DNA from: Proteobacteria bacterium UBA4457
Lineage (GTDB): Bacteria; Pseudomonadota; Gammaproteobacteria; Ga0077536
Assembly (NCBI GenBank): GCA_002390205.1
Contig: DGOV01000075.1
Location: 1 to 14,964, forward strand
Reading direction: 5' to 3'
Length of the DNA: 14,964 nt
The notes under the pieces were generated by a model. The model worked only from the letters and a program-made list of their open reading frames with translations, did no database searches and was not told where the DNA came from. The position numbers and the translations under genes were made by a program. Below are positions 14,924-14,964 of this stretch, one piece after another. Every line of letters starts with the position of its first letter. Position 1 is the first letter of the stretch.

Positions 14924-14964
14924 GGCCTGGTAGCTCAGTCGGTAGAGCAGAGGATTGAAAATCC
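14924..14964 (+). tRNA. tRNA-Phe (anticodon GAA), 3' part outside window
   Basis: The acceptor 5' strand GGCCTGG is followed by TA, the D-arm GCTC-AGTCGGTA-GAGC, and an anticodon stem beginning GAGGA. The loop TTGAAAA carries anticodon GAA, followed by TCC of the closing strand. Apart from the acceptor strand and one anticodon-stem base, it is nearly identical to the matching part of E. coli tRNA-Phe. The window ends in the anticodon stem, so the T-arm and acceptor 3' strand cannot be checked. Confidence 0.93.

Overview
The window reads as the chromosome of a free-living gammaproteobacterium. The order asmA-like, mutY, yggX is a gammaproteobacterial arrangement (known from memory in pseudomonads), and RsmE, ArgH, MutY and YggX all look gammaproteobacterial. 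By eye the DNA is moderately AT-rich. Two features differ from Escherichia coli. Break repair is by an AddA/AddB-type pair rather than RecBCD. The DksA protein has lost most zinc-finger cysteines and carries a lysine/alanine/proline repeat tail. An uncultured or marine lineage is possible, but the sequence alone does not fix the taxon.

Layout. Positions 1-699 (+) hold the 3' part of a dksA-like gene whose start lies outside the window; its N-terminal tail is built from 30-bp tandem repeats. It converges, with 2 bp between stop codons, on a minus-strand cluster read from 7122 down to 702: a small TerB-like protein, addB and addA. addB and addA overlap by 8 bases. From 7239 the plus strand carries rsmE, then argH, then a tightly packed run: compact AsmA-like protein, secreted or periplasmic SRPBCC protein, mutY and yggX. 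Positions 12363-12960 look like decayed sequence: a short coding stretch broken by a frameshift, a strong hairpin, and a minus-strand MAPEG-family gene that appears broken. Positions 12961-13277 hold no gene that I can support. The minus strand then carries a DUF1326/DUF2182 pair (14671 down to 13278), rich in cysteine and methionine and probably metal-related. The window ends inside a tRNA-Phe(GAA) gene.

How the genes work together. AddAB (double-strand break processing), MutY (removal of A opposite 8-oxoG) and YggX (protection of iron and Fe-S clusters) give the window a DNA-repair and oxidative-stress flavour. AddB and MutY both carry Fe-S cluster cysteine patterns, and YggX lies directly downstream of mutY. 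AsmA-like and SRPBCC proteins are envelope or lipid-type proteins that share the mutY transcript.

I found no CRISPR array, insertion sequence, prophage or classical defence island. The best candidates for a second look are the H1-tailed DksA, the shortened AsmA coupled to an SRPBCC protein, the A-run junction at the mutY start, the extended -10 element over the yggX start, and the Cys/Met-rich DUF1326-DUF2182 pair.
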